Positions 13,649 to 15,248 of a DNA stretch of 15,248 bases are shown one piece after another. Source of the stretch: Christiangramia sp. (GTDB lineage Bacteria > Bacteroidota > Bacteroidia > Flavobacteriales > Flavobacteriaceae); assembly GCA_024635735.1 (NCBI GenBank), contig JAGXII010000220.1:1-15248 (forward strand), written 5' to 3'. Positions within the stretch are counted from its first letter, which is position 1. Each line of letters starts with the position of its first letter. The notes under the pieces were generated by a model. The model had not been told where the DNA came from. It saw only the letters and a program-made list of their open reading frames with translations, and did no database searches. The position numbers and the translations under genes are program-made.

Positions 13649-14365
13649 TTGAAATCCATTTTTAAAGTGAAACAATATTTTTCGATACTGGTATTTTTCA
13701 TTTCTTTAGTTGCCTTTTCTCAGGAAAGTGAGCAGTCTAAGGAGAATGATACTATTGAGAAGCAATATATGATTATTGCGGGAGATTCGGTTCCCCGCGA
13801 AACGATAGATTTAGAAGAAGTAGTTTTACTTCGAAAATTGAAGTTTGACAATAATAATGATCGAAAGCGCTATTTAATATTACGCAGAAAAACCCGAAAG
13901 GTATATCCATATGCAAAAATGGCATCTGAAAGACTCGTGGAGTTAAACTCGAGATTAGATCAGATCAAATCCAGGCGGGCAAGGAAGAAGTATACAAAGA
14001 TTGTTCAGGACTATATTGAGGACGAATTTTCTGCCGAATTAAAAAAACTTACCAGGACAGAAGGTCAGATTCTCGTAAAATTAATCAACAGGCAAACAGG
14101 AATAACCACCTTTGATCTTGTTAAAAATTTAAAGAGTGGATGGCGTGCATTCTGGTATAATACTACTGCCAGTATGTTTGATATTTCTCTTAAAGAGGAA
14201 TACCATCCGGAATCTAACCAGGAAGACTTTTTAATTGAAGACATCCTTCAACGTTCCTTTAGAGACAATATTCTTGACCGCCAGGCGAGTGCTTTAGATT
14301 TTGAGTATCTTGATTTGAGTGATAAATGGAGTAATACACATTCATCAAAAAAGAGTAGCCGTTAA
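13649..14365 (+). CDS. Exported DUF4294 domain-containing protein
   Basis: This 238-residue Bacteroidota-specific protein has a signal peptide (Lys-rich start, hydrophobic core about residues 11-23, cleavage near AFS24) and a charged helical body. The conserved run covers MIIAGDSVPRETIDLEEVVLLRKLKF, RRKTRKVYPYAKMASERL, and RTEGQILVKLINRQTGITTFDLVKNLKSGWRAFWYNTTASMFD, which I recognise as DUF4294. The function is unknown, and an envelope location is likely. No ATG is available: the frame offers TTG at 13649 or GTG at 13667, and both leave a workable signal peptide. The GTG would give the more compact one (KQYFSILVFFISLVAFSQ). A 19-codon mini-ORF (13606-13665) overlaps the TTG. It is transcribed toward the rRNA operon with no clear terminator after it. 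Confidence 0.82.
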   Translation: MKSIFKVKQYFSILVFFISLVAFSQESEQSKENDTIEKQYMIIAGDSVPRETIDLEEVVLLRKLKFDNNNDRKRYLILRRKTRKVYPYAKMASERLVELNSRLDQIKSRRARKKYTKIVQDYIEDEFSAELKKLTRTEGQILVKLINRQTGITTFDLVKNLKSGWRAFWYNTTASMFDISLKEEYHPESNQEDFLIEDILQRSFRDNILDRQASALDFEYLDLSDKWSNTHSSKKSSR

Positions 14366-14430
14366 TTTTGATATTGAATCTCAATAGGTTATATTTAAAG
14401 TTCAATTTTTTTCCAAAAAATTATATTTTT

Positions 14431-14464
14431 ATTTGGTTTCCAAGGGCAAGTCGTTATATATTTG
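14431..14464 (+). promoter_or_regulatory. rRNA operon promoter P1
   Basis: A -33 element TTTG (14432-14435), a 21-nt spacer and TATATTTG (14457-14464) fit the Bacteroidota housekeeping-sigma consensus exactly. The start would fall near 14470, inside CACCCGCTTTG. The same layout recurs 135 nt downstream. Confidence 0.85.
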
Positions 14465-14498
14465 CACCCGCTTTGGAAACGAAGGGATGTTCATAGAA
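14453..14498 (+). repeat. Duplicated rRNA promoter module, copy 1
   Basis: This 46-nt stretch and that at 14588-14633 agree at 35 of 46 positions with no gap. They share TATATTTGCACCCGCTTTG at the front and GTTCATAGAA at the end, with a variable middle. The middle of copy 1 can pair as CTTTG, loop GAAA, CGAAG (14471-14484). Confidence 0.8.
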
Positions 14499-14565
14499 GG
14501 CTTGTTGGGGATGAGGAGTTGATGCTGAAGGCATTAAAAAGAAACTTAAATTTTTTCTAAAAAAG

Positions 14566-14599
14566 TTTTGGTTGGGAAAGAAAAAGCGTTGTATATTTG
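14566..14599 (+). promoter_or_regulatory. rRNA operon promoter P2
   Basis: A -33 element TTTG (14567-14570), a 21-nt spacer and TATATTTG (14592-14599) repeat the P1 design exactly. The start would fall near 14605. From here the leader to the 16S 5' end is about 315 nt. Confidence 0.85.
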
Positions 14600-14633
14600 C
14601 ACCCGCTTTGAGAGAGAGCAAGCGTTCATAGAA
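14588..14633 (+). repeat. Duplicated rRNA promoter module, copy 2
   Basis: This is the partner of 14453-14498, exactly 135 nt downstream. Its middle differs but can also pair, as CGCTT (14604-14608) with AAGCG (14620-14624). A further shared string, GGC..GTTGGGG..GAG, follows at 14499-14515 and, after a 22-nt insertion in copy 2, at 14656-14671. Confidence 0.8.
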
Positions 14634-14675
14634 ACATTTTGAAATGAAGTAAGACGGCCGGTTGGGGCGAGATAA

Positions 14676-14692
14676 TGAGGTTCGATTCCTCG
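14676..14692 (+). other. tRNA T-arm-like hairpin in the rRNA leader
   Basis: TGAGG, loop TTCGATT, CCTCG has the geometry of a tRNA T-arm (5-bp stem, counting one T-G pair, and a 7-nt TTCGA-type loop). No matching acceptor, D or anticodon arm surrounds it, so it is not a tRNA gene. It may be a remnant or a structural element of the leader RNA. Confidence 0.5.
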
Positions 14693-14700
14693 GGTTTTAA

Positions 14701-14786
14701 CAAAGACAATGATCAATAGACAATAAGCAATGATCATCTGGCAATTTTAGGATTGTTAATTGATAGTTGCTAATTGATAATTGAGA
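14701..14786. repeat. Low-complexity repeats in the rRNA leader
   Basis: CAATGATCA occurs at 14707-14715 and 14728-14736, and TAATTGATA-like strings follow (GTTAATTGATAGTTGCTAATTGATAATTGAG). The style resembles the AATTATC and ACAACAGA repeats upstream of gldF read on its sense strand. There is no coding potential; the minus-strand open frame through here overlaps the promoters. Confidence 0.6.
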
Positions 14787-14789
14787 AGA

Positions 14790-14800
14790 GTTCATTGACA
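14790..14800 (+). promoter_or_regulatory. boxA-like antitermination site
   Basis: GTTCATTGACA, followed by TATTG, resembles the boxA motif of rRNA leaders (GCTCTTTAACA in E. coli), where NusB-NusE assembles the antitermination complex. It lies about 120 nt before the 16S 5' end, a usual position. The match is by eye. Confidence 0.5.
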
Positions 14801-14920
14801 TATTGAATTGACAAGGATTATAGAGTATTTATACTTTATAATCAAGTGTATAAGAATTAAGACTAGAAGAAGTCATTTTGAGCAATTTCTTTAGTAGTTG
14901 TTGAATATATTTAAGATTTA

Positions 14921-15248
14921 ACGATGAAGAGTTTGATCCTGGCTCAGGATGAACGCTAGCGGCAGGCCTAACACATGCAAGTCGAACGGTAACAGGGATT
15001 GCTTGCAATCCGCTGACGAGTGGCGCACGGGTGCGTAACGCGTATACAATCTGCCTTTAAGCGGGGAATAGCCCATGGAAACGTGGATTAATACCCCATA
15101 GTATATAGGAGTCACCTGGCTTTTATATTAAACATTTATGGCTTAAAGATGAGTATGCGTCCTATTAGTTAGTTGGTAAGGTAACGGCTTACCAAGACAT
15201 CGATAGGTAGGGGTCCTGAGAGGGAGATCCCCCACACTGGTACTGAGA
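14921..15248 (+). rRNA. rrs: 16S ribosomal RNA, 5' part (cut by window edge)
   Basis: The sequence AGAGTTTGATCCTGGCTCAG begins at 14928. It corresponds to E. coli position 8, which places the mature 5' end at about 14921. Conserved landmarks follow: GATGAACGCTAGCGGCAGGC, CACATGCAAGTCGAACGG, GTGGCGCACGGGTGCGTAACGCGTA and CACTGGTACTGAGA at the right edge. The variable V1 hairpin (GGGATTGCTTGCAATCC) and V2 region are of Flavobacteriaceae type. About 328 nt, roughly the first fifth of the gene, is present; the tRNAs and 23S gene that usually follow would lie beyond the window. The exact end depends on processing. Confidence 0.98.

Noticed and set aside
14372..14386. TATTGA-ATC-TCAATA hairpin as a terminator after DUF4294
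   Set aside because: The stem is short and AT-only, with no T-tract directly after it.
14641..14705. A complete tRNA gene in the rRNA leader
   Set aside because: Only the T-arm can be drawn; no 7-bp acceptor stem or anticodon arm pairs.
14546..14737. 63-codon minus-strand open frame in the rRNA leader
   Set aside because: It runs across promoter P2 and the T-arm-like hairpin and encodes no recognisable protein.
14918..15115. 65-codon open frame antisense to 16S rRNA
   Set aside because: It lies wholly within the rRNA gene; such frames are a common false call.

Overview
The window looks like a chromosomal segment from a member of the Flavobacteriaceae (Bacteroidota). The evidence is the 5' end of a 16S rRNA gene of flavobacterial type at the right edge (closest from memory to the Gramella/Christiangramia, Salegentibacter and Zunongwangia group), a gldFG gliding-motility pair at the left edge, Bacteroidota -33/-7 promoters (TTTG, 21-nt spacer, TAnnTTTG), AT-rich intergenic DNA, and the absence of Shine-Dalgarno-like sites. 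I see no insertion sequence, prophage, CRISPR array or integrase. This is core chromosome, not an island.

Layout. (1) 1-3630, minus strand: SAM hydroxide adenosyltransferase-like protein, then a small ABM-fold monooxygenase whose ATG directly follows the preceding stop, then a repeat-rich gap, then gldF and gldG (cut by the window edge). (2) 3842-5763, plus: a PhoH-family ATPase and purC, probably one transcript. (3) 5928-8546, plus: acetyl-CoA synthetase and an unrecognised exported protein, closed by a strong bidirectional terminator. (4) 8599-12336, minus: topoisomerase IB, then a 640-residue cNMP-fold/CBS/DUF294 nucleotidyltransferase protein, then a DnaQ-like exonuclease that overlaps it by ATGA. 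(5) 12464-13552, minus: M42 aminopeptidase with its own terminator. (6) 13649-14365, plus: exported DUF4294 protein. (7) 14366-14920: rRNA leader with two tandem, duplicated promoters, a tRNA T-arm-like hairpin and a boxA-like site. (8) 14921 to the end: 16S rRNA, partial.

How the genes fit together. Most are housekeeping genes: purine synthesis, acetate activation, peptide turnover, DNA topology, rRNA. The best candidate for a little-understood system is the translationally coupled DUF294 nucleotidyltransferase and DnaQ-like exonuclease facing acs. From memory, the same pair sits beside acetate-uptake genes in Pseudomonas and related Proteobacteria, so its recurrence near acs in another phylum would suggest a link to acetate or acetyl-CoA metabolism. 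Other items worth a second look are a SAM-hydrolase homologue that by eye lacks two of the three catalytic-triad residues, an Arg-to-Asn change in a conserved Acs motif, and the duplicated rRNA promoter module whose initial transcripts can both form a hairpin.
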